Shown here: piece after piece, positions 21,696-32,317 of the stretch | Layout of the letters: each line of letters begins with the position of its first letter | How positions within the stretch are numbered: position 1 is the first letter of the stretch | Assembly (NCBI GenBank): GCA_900291925.1 | Contig: UWYS01000006.1 | Location: forward strand, 806,001-870,000 | Length of the DNA stretch: 64,000 nucleotides | Direction of reading: 5' to 3' | Source: Thecaphora thlaspeos | Lineage: Eukaryota; Basidiomycota; Ustilaginomycetes; Urocystidales; Glomosporiaceae | Position numbers and translations under genes: made by a program | The notes under the pieces: model-generated | Database searches by the model: none | The model's input: the letters and a program-made list of their open reading frames with translations, nothing else | What the model was told of the DNA's origin: nothing

Positions 21696-23427
21696 ATGCC
21701 CAAGCCCGCTCCCGCCTCGAGGAGCTCCATCCTCAACCTCATGCGCATGTCGCATGCCGGCGGCTGCCCCTGCCACGGCTGCACCACCGCCAGAGGTGGT
21801 CTCAACATCGCCAGGGCACGCCTTAACATGATCACAAAGCACGCCCAGCAGAGCGGCGCTAGCGCACGCGGCTACGCCACCCCCGTCGACCACGCCCTCC
21901 AGAAGGAGTACGCCTTCGAGCTCGCCGCCAGCAGCGTCCGCTTCGGCGAGGGCGTCACAAACGAGGTCGGCATGGACTTTTCCAACATGAAGGCAACAAA
22001 GGTCGGCGTCTTCACCGACCGCACCGTCCGCCACCTCACCCCCGTGAAGCACGCCATCCAGGGCCTCGAAACCGCCGGCGTAAAGTTCCAAGTCTTTGAC
22101 CGCGTCCGCGTCGAGCCCAACGAGGAGAGTTTGCAGGACGCCATCGCCTTCGCCCGCGCCCAGCACTTCTCCCACTTCCTCGCCGTCGGAGGCGGCTCCG
22201 TCATGGACACCTGCAAGGTCGCCAACCTCTTCAGCTGCTACCCGGAAGCCGACCTGCTCGAGTTCGTCAACGCACCCATCGGCAGGGGCACGCCCATCAA
22301 CAAGGTCCTCAAGCCCCTCCTCGCCATCCCCACCACCGCCGGCACCGGCTCCGAGACCACGGGCACCGCAATCTTTGACCACACCGCCACCGCCTCCAAG
22401 ACGGGCATCGCCAGCCGCGCCCTCAGGCCCCTCCTCGGCATCGTCGACCCGCTCAACACCGAGACCTGCCCCACCGCCGTCCACGTCAGCGCCGGTCTCG
22501 ACGTCCTCTTCCACGCCCTCGAGTCCTACACCGCCATCCCTTACAACGAGAGGACGCCTCGCCCGCAGAACCCCATCCAGCGCCCCGCCTACCAGGGCAG
22601 GAACCCCATCTCGGACGTCTTTTCGCTCTGGGCGCTCAAGCAGACGGTAAAGTATCTGCCGCGCATTGCCAGAGATCGCACCGACTCCGAGGCGCGCGGA
22701 CAGATGCTGCTTGCCGCCACGTTTGCCGGCATCGGCTTCGGCAACGCCGGCGTCCACCTCTGCCACGGCATGTCCTACCCCATCAGCGGCCTCAACAAGA
22801 AGTTTGCAAAGTACAAGCACCAAGGTTACGAGGTCGACCACCCCATCGTCCCGCATGGCATCTCGGTGGCGCTGACGGGCCCGGCCGTGTTTGAGTTTAC
22901 GGCGCCCAGCGCGCCCGATCGCCACAGGGAGGTGGCGGCCATCTTTAAGGGCTACGATACGGCCGGCGAGGCGTCCGACATTGCACGCCTTCCGGACAGC
23001 GAGGTCGGCCAGCTGGTGTACGACCGCATCGCCGAGTTCCTGGCCGACCTGGGTGTCCCGCGCGGTCTCAGCAAGCTCGGATACGCCAGCGAGCACAGTG
23101 AGTGCAGAGAGATGGGATGCTCCGATAGAGAGGCGCACTGTGCCTCCACGACTCTTGCTCACCTGTCGCCTTGTCCGACCTTTGGCCCTTATCGCAGTCG
23201 AGCCTCTCATCAAGGGAACCATCCCGCAGCGCCGCGTGCTCGATCTGGCGCCGGGCATCGGAGACGTCATGGGAGCCGACGGCCACGAACACCTGGCCAG
23301 GATCCTGGAGAAGTCAAGTGAGTCGCGAATCCCGAGGGTCGCCCCTGGTGTCAGTATTGTGGGCCACTCATCGTTTGCTGATGGGCAACTCCTTTTCCCC
23401 CCTTGACCTTCCACAGTGTCGTACTAG
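21696..23427 (+). CDS. Hydroxyacid-oxoacid transhydrogenase (iron-containing alcohol dehydrogenase family, ADHFE1-like)
   Basis: Three exons (21696-23097, 23198-23317, 23417-23427) join to 510 residues. The last exon is 11 bases and encodes only the end of ...KSMSY. The protein follows the ADHFE1/HOT pattern: an N-terminal mitochondrial-type leader of about 60 residues, AVGGGSVMDTCK for the dinucleotide (about residue 165), IPTTAGTGSETTGTAIFD, and the metal-binding histidines in AGVHLCHGMSYPISG (about 350-365) and HPIVPHG (about 382). The human enzyme couples oxidation of 4-hydroxybutyrate to reduction of 2-oxoglutarate in mitochondria. The fungal role is inferred. The length fits the family (about 465-510). 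It is intact although the genes on both sides are broken. Confidence 0.88.
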
Positions 23428-23816
23428 GATGGCTTCGAGAAGGACTTGCACATGAAGCCTATTTATTAATGCCAAGGACAGCGCTGTTGTGTGAACAGCG
23501 TCAGAGAGGAAGGGAGAGCGCGCATCCTGGCGCTTGTATAGTTTCCGCGAGGGGTAAATAGTTACAGATTGTCTTGGGGTGCTATCAAGAGAGAGGGGGT
23601 CGGAAGCATGTACATTCCCATACCGTCATTCAAGATGCAATGTTTGCAATTCCATCGACGTCGTGTGCGTGTGTTGCGTGTGTGCCATCGTCGCGCGAGG
23701 GACGAGAGAGGCTGTGGGGAATCTATCTAGGTGTGTATCGAAGGAGGCTGGGTTTGGGAAGGAAAGGTGATGTCCGTCCGCCTAGTCAAAAGGGCCGTCG
23801 AGGCGATGCTGGACGA
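23428..23816. other. Convergent 3' spacer
   Basis: The 389 bases lie between the stop of the transhydrogenase gene and the end of the minus-strand hydrolase remnant, so they should hold both terminators. The DNA is G/T-rich and I see no open gene. Confidence 0.5.
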
Positions 23817-25281
23817 TCAGAGCACGGTGAGTAGACCGACGAAGAGCGCCGTTAGAGCCGCACCGAGGCTGATGGTCGAGCGTAGAGAGGGGGAAAATGC
23901 GGACGGGGCGGCACTGCTGTTGGAGCCGTTGGCGCCTTTGCTCCTCGAACTCTTGCTGAAGGAGGGGGGGGGAGTAGACGTAGGGTTCCTGCGTGTCCAG
24001 ACCGTCGGCAAAGAGGCGGTAGAGGGAGATGTTGTACGAGAGCATGGGGTAGTCCTGGTGGCTGATGTTGGGCATGAGGTTGAGCGTGTGGTTCAAAGGG
24101 AAGCCGCTCGACATGTTTCCAAGCGTCGTGACGAGCTCGCAGCCTCGTTCGAGGTGGTTGAAGCCCTGGTCCATCGCCTGGCACGACGTGTCGCCCTGGC
24201 CGTTGTCGAGCAGGCCGAAGTTGTAGTGCACGTGACGGCTGCGGTACGTGTCGACGACACCGGCCACGTTAGCCTCGACGTCGGAGCGAGCGTAGAGCGG
24301 AATCTCGTCGACGTTGCCGTTGAGTCCGTACGGCCACTGGTCGACGTCCTGGCACGTCGCGTTGCTGTAAGGCCGCTGCGACGTCGGCCAGACGTAGCCT
24401 CCGGCGTTGCCGATCCAGTAGGCGGCGTTGCCGTCGTAGCTCTTGGGCTCCTTTAGCATGGCGTACCTCTGCACCATCTGAGCGCCCATCGAGTGGCCCG
24501 CCAGCACGACGCGGTTGAGCGCGGGGAACTGCGTCTTGTCAAAGAGCAGGTCGAGGAAGCCGTCGAGCACCTTGTACGTTGACACGGTCGCATTGCCCGG
24601 TCCGCGGGACATGCCGCCGCGCTGCCACTGCGAGCCGTACCAGTACAGCTCGTTGTCCAGCAGGGCGCCCGCATTGCGGTTGTCCGAGTTCATCCAGCAA
24701 AGACTGATGATGAGGACGGACGAGTTGGTGACGCCGGACGTCGCATTGGCCGCCTCGACGCTGAGCGCGTTTTGCACCATGGACGTGTACTTTCAGCAGT
24801 CCCTCAGCCTGCCCGGCTTCACGAGCACGGCGCGTTTCACCTTGGCCGGATCGTAGCCGGCGCTCTGGTAGAAGGGCATCACGGCGTCGTCCCTGACGGT
24901 CCAGGTGCGGTTGAGGCTGAATGCCGCAATCTCCGGGAGCGCCTGCCACCCACCGTCGACGCTGCCGTTGACGGCCGCCTCGGGCTCGTAGTAGATGGCC
25001 GAGTTCCACGACAGCTGCGCGCCGTCGGCGACGTTGTAGGCGGGCAGATTGCCCGTAGCGTACTGGCCGGCGATGTAAGGCACGCTGCGAGCGGTGTTGG
25101 CGGCGCCGACGCGATCCGTCTGAGCCTGGAGCGCGATGGCTTCCTGTTGCGCCTGCGTCGCCGGAGCCTCAGCACGGCGGTTCAGAAAGTGTGCCGCTGG
25201 CTCGAGCGAATGGCCAGCTGGCGAGGCGGCGGCCCAAGCGGCGGCGGCCAAGCTGCCCAGCAGTGTGCAGCTCAGCTTCAT
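23817..25281 (-). pseudogene. Secreted, GPI-anchor-type alpha/beta-hydrolase with two disruptions
   Basis: The frame starts at ATG 25281 with a signal peptide (MKLSCTLLGSLAAAAWAAAS). A TGA at 24795-24793 interrupts the core, after which the same frame continues (ISLCWMNSDN) to the nucleophile motif VVLAGHSMGAQ (G-x-S-x-G, about 24500). Near the end a run of nine C on the coding strand (23972-23964) throws the frame: as read, the tail is a Gln/Arg-rich chance extension. With eight C the frame enters a Ser-rich spacer and a hydrophobic C-terminus (TISLGAALTALFVGLLTVL) with stop at 23817, which looks like a GPI-attachment signal. Many N-glycosylation sequons (NATS, NISH, NHTL) support a secretory protein. 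The substrate is unknown. Sequencing error in the homopolymer is possible; the TGA is less easily explained that way. Confidence 0.75.
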
Positions 25282-28200
25282 CTCTATCGGTCCGTGTGGG
25301 TGGTGGTGGTGGTGTCGGTGATGTTTGTGCGACGGTGTTGGATGTCATCAGTGCGCGCAGATAGGGGCAACAAGGCAAGGGGAAGCAATAGGAGAGGAGG
25401 CTTCCAAGGGCCTGAGAAAGAAGGCGGGAGGGCGAGCGAGCGGAGCAGGGGAGAGCGAGGGGGGGTGCCGTGTTTGGCGTGTATTTGACGATCAAAGGTG
25501 ACGGTGAAGGTGATGGTGAAGAGGAGGGGTTCGGCGCAAGCAAAGGCAAGGGAGGGAAGGGAAGGGGAGGGAGAGCCAAGGACGTCGGTATGTCGTGGAC
25601 CGCACGAGGGCAGCAGCCGTCCCATCCGACAGCCCAGCAAAGGCCGCAGCATGCATGGATACGATACAGTATTGCAGAGTAGTTTTTTTTTTGCCCCCGC
25701 AGCATATCGTACAGAACATGCCGAACTCGGCCCGGCACGGAAGACAAGCCAAGTACTGTACATCCATGCGCTACGTAAGATCGTGGCGGCCATCATCGGA
25801 AGGTGTGGTTGAAAGCTGCTGGGCTAGAGTAGGTATGTACAGTATAGCATTGTACATCGAAGGGCGCGGCGTCGTTCCTGGACGCACGTCAAACGTACAA
25901 CAATAAAATCGCCAATATTACTGAGCGAGCAAAGGTGGGCCGCCAGGATGGCGATGACGGGCGGCCATGCCAAGGCAGCCAAGGCCCCGAGGGCGCAGCG
26001 AGACGCACGCAGCTCAGCTCCAGCACACCGCCACGCCAAGTGGTGTCGCTATCAGCGTCGCCAAAGCCGAGTGCCCACCCACGCTGGGTTGTAGTGTCGT
26101 CGTCATCGGCCGTCTCCTTGTCGCAGTATGTACAGAACGGCCTGCCCTACTGTATCTCGGCACCGCCTCATGCCTTCACCTCACAGTACAGTACGAGAGC
26201 AGCGCACGCCTCACAACAACGCTCACCCCTCGCCTTTTTGCCAACGTGCCGTGCCGTATCGTGCCGTATCGTGCCGAGCCCTGACGCCTGCCTGTCGCCC
26301 ACGGCCGCCATGAAGACGCACCGCGACGCCGGGCTACTGTACAGTTCGGGCCGAAGTGCTTCGTCATGCCATCCGCCATGTAGCGGAATCGGCATCACCT
26401 CGACCAGATGCTGGTGGCAAGCAGGTGCTGTTCCACCCTAGCCTGACAGGGCAGAGAGGCGGCCGACGTTCCTCTGCAGCCCCATACTGTAACTAATTGT
26501 ACTGTAAACAGAACGACGGCCACCGAAGTTATGCGAGCATGCTGCCCGGAGCAATTTAAATCTCGAGAATCCTTCTTGCAGCTTTTCAGAGCTCGTTCGG
26601 CACGCCGCATGGTTACCTTGACTCCGACGTGCAGCTTGTTGCTACTACGTACTAACTACTATACTGACCCCGCTCGTCCTCCTGTCAAGGCACAGCTCGC
26701 CGGGTCCGCCAGCGGTCTCCGAGGCTCGAACAGGTGGGCACATGTGTGTGGTGATCAGTGCTATTTGCAGTAGTCTGAACGGGGCATTTTGCAAGGAAAG
26801 CAGCTCGGAGCGAGGTCAGATGGCAAGCAGGTGCCATAGCGATTCTTTTGATATGTAAAGGTAGCTTGCCGCTGCGGTCCCAATCTAGCTGGAGGACGGC
26901 GCAAGTGAGAACAACAAGAAATCTTGAATGACAAGGACCCTCTCTCGATGACCTGGAGGTGAACGAGCCAGGACCACAGTCAATGCGCCGACGCCCGCGG
27001 CCGGAAAGATCCATTTCGGCTTGAGCGGCAGCGAGCTCAACCGTCACGACGCCGGCAGCTGCGGCACCTACATCAGTTGGTCGGCCGGCTGGCTGGACGG
27101 CACGCTATTTTCATAGCTCTTGTTTCTGTTGGCGATCGGCCGCATCGGATCTGAGCCCGATGCAATCAGACCGATCGGGCTGCGGTGAGTCGCCGACTCG
27201 CCGTCGAAGCTGCTACCACCAGGCCTAGACCACCTAGACCTAGGCCTTACGGGTAGAAGCCTTCCGGGACGGCGACGGCGTCCCAAGAGCATCTCAGAGA
27301 CCGTAGGCATGCTTGTGGGATTGTTGGGGACCGTCTAATGTACAAATAGAGGTTCCTGGGCACCATCGTCGAGCTGGAATCAACAATCCTTGACATCTAT
27401 CTTCTACAGTTTCAACTGCTGTACTGGGTGTCCATGGTGATAACCCGGCAAAGACCTTTGGTGACAGGGTCGAGCAACGTGGCTCCAGATTAGGACATAT
27501 CATTGCCATTAAGCACGCCCTGCTTCAGCTTCCACCCTCTAACTATTCTCAACTGCCGAGAGGCATGCAGCGCTATGAACATAAAGCCCTGTGCATTCGT
27601 CTTGTCCGAGTCAGTCGGCGGCGGCGTTCGGAGGTCGACCTTGTTGATGCCCATCTCCTCGTCACCGCCCCCCAGGAAACCCTTTGTGCGTCGCCGGCAG
27701 CGTTAGCCCTCGGATTCCTATCGTCCCCTTCTTTGCCAGCTCATTGAGAGACGAGTGCGCCATCCGCCGGCTCGACATCTTTCTTGAGCTTCAACTCGAG
27801 ACGTCCCAGGACACTTGATGTCCCCCTGTTTCGTTGGAGCTACAAAGATTGCCTGGCGTGGTACGCTTCAGCGTCGACGTAGAGGGAAGCTGGCCTCTCT
27901 GCACCACGTTCTAGTCATCGCTGCGATGCACAGAGGCACCATCCAACGCCAGCCAGGCGGGCCGTGATGCAGGTGAGCAAGTAGATCAAAGCTATACCTC
28001 CTCTGACACTCTCCATCCGGATGGACAGCGAGGCTGGCTAGCTTTCCAGCTTCGGCCAGGGAGCGGTGCGGTGCAAAGTGATTGCCAACGTCAACTCGTC
28101 TCGGCGCGCAACCAACTCTTGTCAGCGGACTCAAGTCCGGGCACATAAGATTCCTCGGCAGGCTGGTGTGCAAGGTATTCAAACAAAGGGACGTAGGATG

Positions 28201-28656
28201 GGGAGCCGTGACACTGCCTTTCTTCGGTACGCAAAACCATGACATGGGGGCCGCAGAGAGAGAAGGTGGGGTGGGGGTGTGCCGGTGCGAGTGCGAGTGC
28301 AAGTGGGAAGGTAGAGCGGATACGGGTGCGGTGGGGTGGTTGGCTCGAGAGGAGACCATCGGGTGGGATGTCGGCTTTCCGTCCGCCGTCCGTCAAGAGA
28401 GTCCAAAAGAAAGGGGAGAGGGAGCAAAGCTAAAAGTGTAGGGCAGGAAGGGAGGCATACAGTCTCGTAGGAGAAAGAAGGGCTAAGAAGAGAAGAGGAA
28501 TAAAGGAGGCAAGGCGCGACTACAAAGATGGACCCATTGGCTGCCAAAGGAAGCGACCACCTCCATCTAGGAACAATCGGATCCCAGGCTCGTAGCGATC
28601 GACGACGACTACGACAACGACGATACATCGGGTCAAGCCTCATACTACTTTTAGTC
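25282..28656. other. Intergenic region of 3.4 kb, no gene recognised
   Basis: The left part is the promoter of the hydrolase remnant and the right part the 3' end of the zinc-finger gene. Between them all frames are short, Arg/Ser/Pro-rich and overlapping. Notable are repeated TGTAC/TACAGTA words (25740-26500) and a short CGTGCCGTAT tandem (about 26252-26280). A 54-codon frame near 26957-27121 (ending WLDGTLFS) looks somewhat protein-like but stands alone. Confidence 0.5.
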
Positions 28657-31014
28657 TCACCAGCGCCGGCCAGCACCAGCGCCGGGCGCGTCCAAGGGTG
28701 GGAGGGTGATTTTGTCCTGAGCCGTTGCGCCGGAGCGCAGCGCCGAGCTCAAAGGTTGGACCGCCTTCCGGTCGGCATCGATGCTGGAGAGAGCGCGGTC
28801 GTTATTGGTCTTGCTGGCGCTCGTCAGCGGGCTTCGACCGCTGTGAAGCAGCGGCAGCGTGAGGTTGCCGCTCGGGATCGAAGAGGACGACGAGACCGAG
28901 TCGCGCGAGCTCGACACGTTCAGGTTCGTCGACCGATCTGACGAGTAAGGGTGCTGATAGCCCGGACCGGCAGAGCTGGCCGCACCGGTCAGCAGGCGCG
29001 ATCGCGCTGTCAGCGATGAGAGCGCAGCAGGGAGGCTGGTGGCCGTACCGCTACTGCTGGCCAGCTTGTCAAGCACCGACATCGACCTCGACGCCGACGC
29101 CGTTTCATTGACCGAGTTGATGCTCGAGGTAGGGCTCGATTTGGGGCTCTGCGAAGAGCGCGTGGAAGGCAGGTGTGATCCAGGCGCCGAGTAAGGGTAC
29201 GGGGCTCCGGCACGGATCTGGGCGGGAATGGAGCTGCCGCGGTCGGGGCCGGTTCCCATCGAGAGGCTTCGGTGGTGGTAGTCGATGGCTTCGTGCTCGA
29301 AGCGGGGGCTGGGCCCGTTGACGGTGGGCGTTCGCGCGTATGGCTGCGACATGGTGCCGAGGCTGGCGCCTCGCATGGTGGCGGTGTCGAGCCTGAGGTC
29401 GCCGTCTGACAGTCCCGGGAGCGTCCGTAGAGACGGGTCGAAGCTGTCCCTTCGCGGCGTCGACGCCGTCGACGTCGATCGGATCGACTGCGTCTCGAGA
29501 CGGGGATCGAACACCGAAGCGGGTGCCGTCCAGGCCGGCGCAAGGACAGCCTCGCGCGGGCTAGCATGCGAGTACGGTTCCGGCGGTTGGATGCCGTCGT
29601 GCGGGTGCGGAAGCGAAAGGCGATGGTGGCGCGCAACGTTCGACGACCAGAAATCGCTCGGGCTCTCGTAGTGCAACGGCTCCACGTGCGTTACGCCGGG
29701 GAGGCTGTTCTGTCGCTCGACACGGCCGTCATCGAGCGATGCGGGCGAGGTGCTGGACTCCTCGTCTAGCAAGTTCGAGTGCAGCGAGTCGCGGCGACCG
29801 CGCGGCATCCCGACCATCCTCTCGATCGTCTCACCCTTCTTACGGCCGTGCTGGTCCTTGACCTCGTGCACCACGGCGATGGCGGTGCCATCTTCCAGGG
29901 CACGGCGGCCCAGCTCGGCCTTGGCCTCTGCCTCGGCGTTGAGGCCCTCAGCATCCAAACTGTCTGTCTCGTACTGGCCGCCGCCATCTCTAGCCTGCGC
30001 CGTCTGGGACGAGCGTCCCTTTGGGTGGAGGATGTGGGTGCGATAATGCTGCAGACTGTTGTCCTGGCGTGAGAAGCGAGCTTTGCAGTCAGGGAACGTG
30101 CAGCAGTACGGCTTTTGACCTGGGAGATGGAAGGGAGTGTCGAGAGCGGAGACGGAGGGGACAGACAAGGTCAGCTATATAACCCGCTAGACGGCCGGTC
30201 CGCGTCTCGAGAGGATCGACCTAATGCTCTGCTCACCTGTGTGGATTCGGTTGTGTCGAGCCGCGTGGCCGCTAGTGGAGAAGGTCTTGTCGCATCCAGG
30301 GTGCTGGCAGGGGTACCGCTTCTTGCCTGCGATGGTGATGGCGCCCGAGCCGCCCTCTTTCCCACCCTTTCGCGCGGGCGGAGACGCGTCAGCGCCGCCG
30401 ATCTGACCATTGACGTCATACGCCGTCCCGGGGACCGACGCCGGGTAGCCGTGCGCTCCCATATCCGCGACGCTCGAGGGCCGGCGTCCGTACTCGTGCC
30501 CTCCAAGGTGGGGGCTGATGTAGGCGCCTCCGCGGTCCCACTGGTCGGGAGGGAAGACGCCCGTCACGGACGGGTCCAAAGAGTCGCCAGACCTTGCGTT
30601 CATGGGCAGCGGTGAAGCGTTAAAACGGTGGCCGGGGAATGTCGTTCGATGCGAAGGTACCGATGCACGCCTGTCTGTCCCAGCGCTTACCTCGATGCGG
30701 GGGAGGCGAATGCCCTTGTCTGCGTCAGGACCAGACTTCGAGTTGCCCGACCGGCTGCTGTGGTTATCGAGAGACGGCTCCACAGAGGTCGCGGAGGAGC
30801 TCGAGACCGAAGAAGAGGAGCGGCGGGCGCTGGAGCGGGTGAACGAGTCCGTCGACGAGGTGTGGTGCGATGAGCTGTCAAGGGCGGATTCGTAGGGACG
30901 GCGATTAGTCGAGACGGTGGTGGGGCCTTCGGATTCCGAGGACGAGCCGCGACGACCTCGATCGTTCAACAGGGATACAAGTCCGCCTGCTGATGGCAGT
31001 GAGAACGTGCTCAT
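28657..31014 (-). CDS. C2H2 zinc-finger transcription factor, NRG1-like
   Basis: Two exons (31014-30237 and 30119-28657, intron 117 bp, GTGAGC donor, CAG acceptor) join to 746 residues. The intron splits the linker between two adjacent fingers: KRYPCQHPGCDKTFSTSGHAARHNRIHTG, then QKPYCCTFPDCKARFSRQDNSLQHYRTH, at about residues 233-290. The SGHAARHNRIH and RFSRQDN.LQHYRTH helices are those of the fungal Nrg1/Nrg2 group, repressors acting in stress, carbon response and filamentation. The regions on both sides are disordered Ser/Pro-rich sequence. The target genes cannot be read here. A possible GTAAGC donor at about 30694 does not lead to a frame-preserving intron and was not used. A nuclear DNA-binding role is secure from the fingers; the orthology is inferred. 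Confidence 0.84.
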
Positions 31015-32283
31015 ACGGGTGTGGGAGGTGCGACTGAGGTACCGCGCGTCCTTCTGCTAGGATGTGCGCAGGTGCGGCCGGCTTCGCTTAAGAGGCCAGC
31101 GGCGGGATGGGTGGTGGACACTAGCGGAAGCGAAGTGCCGCAATGCGGGTCTGGGACGCGAACCAAGGAGGCCTCGGGTGTTGTAGTCCGTCGGGGCTCG
31201 CGGAACGTAGTCGGATCCTTTCCTGCCCTCTTGTGCAAGAGTTCGTGTATGTGGCAGAATCGAGTCGGGCGGCTGTCGGGTCCGGCAGGCGCGAGTCTTG
31301 GGCTGGAGAGAGACGAGATGTGCAGCGGGCAGCGACGTCGAAAGGCTAGCCTATACGACGACTGGCTAGATGCACGCCGCAACGGTAGTGGACCGGCTCA
31401 GGATAGGCACAAGAAGGCAGAGGACGCGAGGCGCTGGCGTCCTGCTCAGCGTTGTGGTGGCGTAGACGCGATGTCGAGCGTGAGCGGTAACGACAAGGAT
31501 GGTGTAGTGAGCTACAGCTGGACCGCGGTGGTCGCCGCTTCTGGCGAGGGAAGGCCGAGTGGGACGGTCTGGAGAAGGCTTTGTCGTCGGATCGCCCCGA
31601 ATGCTGATGGTAAGCAAGGCGGCCGGAGGACGAAAGTCAAGAAGGCAGTAGCGTGTGGTGATGGTTCCGAAGGCTTGCCCGAGGGAGCACTATGATCCCG
31701 GCAGAGTGGTTAAGTGTGTGTCTTTGGTGTGGTTGCGCTGAGCAGCAGGGCTGTGACGTAGAGATAGATGATCGCGACGGGACGGGTAGTGGATGATGGC
31801 GGGTGAGGTAGGGAGGAAGGTAGGAAGGCAGGGTCGAAGGTAGGGGAGAATGCAAAGGACGTCACCAGGGGGAGGGAAGAGCTCCTGCGGCGATGGACGT
31901 CAGAGAGAGACGAGGTGAGGCGGGGCTGGGTCAGGGTCAGGGTCAGGGTCCTGATCAGAGGCGGCGGGGGGACGGACAGGCCAGGTTCGTAGGGACAAGC
32001 TGCTGCTACAGTCACGAGTGAGTAGCAGGCCAGATTAAGCGGTCTGCGTGGGCGTAGGTCAGAGGCGGGAGGGGTGAGTGGATCGGATCGCTCGGCTCTA
32101 AGGGGGAGGGGCGGGGTGAAGAGAGCGTGTAGAGAGGGAGTGAGCATCCGATGAACGCGGCGGGCGGGGAGGGTGTAGAAGGTGGAAGAAGGCCGGACGA
32201 TGAGCCCAGTCGAACGGGAGGGTGAGGGCGAGGGCGAGCGGGATGAGCGATGGTGACGGAGAGGGCGAGAGAAGAGGAGAGAG

Positions 32284-32317
<34 letters not shown>

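Noticed and set aside
20871..24795. TGA recoding (selenocysteine, Trp or programmed readthrough) in the two interrupted genes
   Set aside because: TGA is used as the normal stop in neighbouring genes such as MDM31-like and VPS11, the following base context is not the known readthrough type, and other defects are present in both loci.
26957..27121. 54-codon protein-like frame (HFGLSGSELNRHDAGSCGTY)
   Set aside because: Too short, no start codon or splice partners, and no family recognised. It might be a gene relic but cannot be supported.
30590..30694. Possible extra intron in exon 1 of the zinc-finger gene (GTAAGC ... GCAAG)
   Set aside because: Removing it shifts the frame away from the zinc fingers, while the unspliced frame is open and leads into them.
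31928..31950. GGGTCA x 4, and a TCCCTG repeat at 51414, as telomere-like repeats
   Set aside because: Unit differs from the fungal TTAGGG unit and there are only four copies inside otherwise ordinary DNA.
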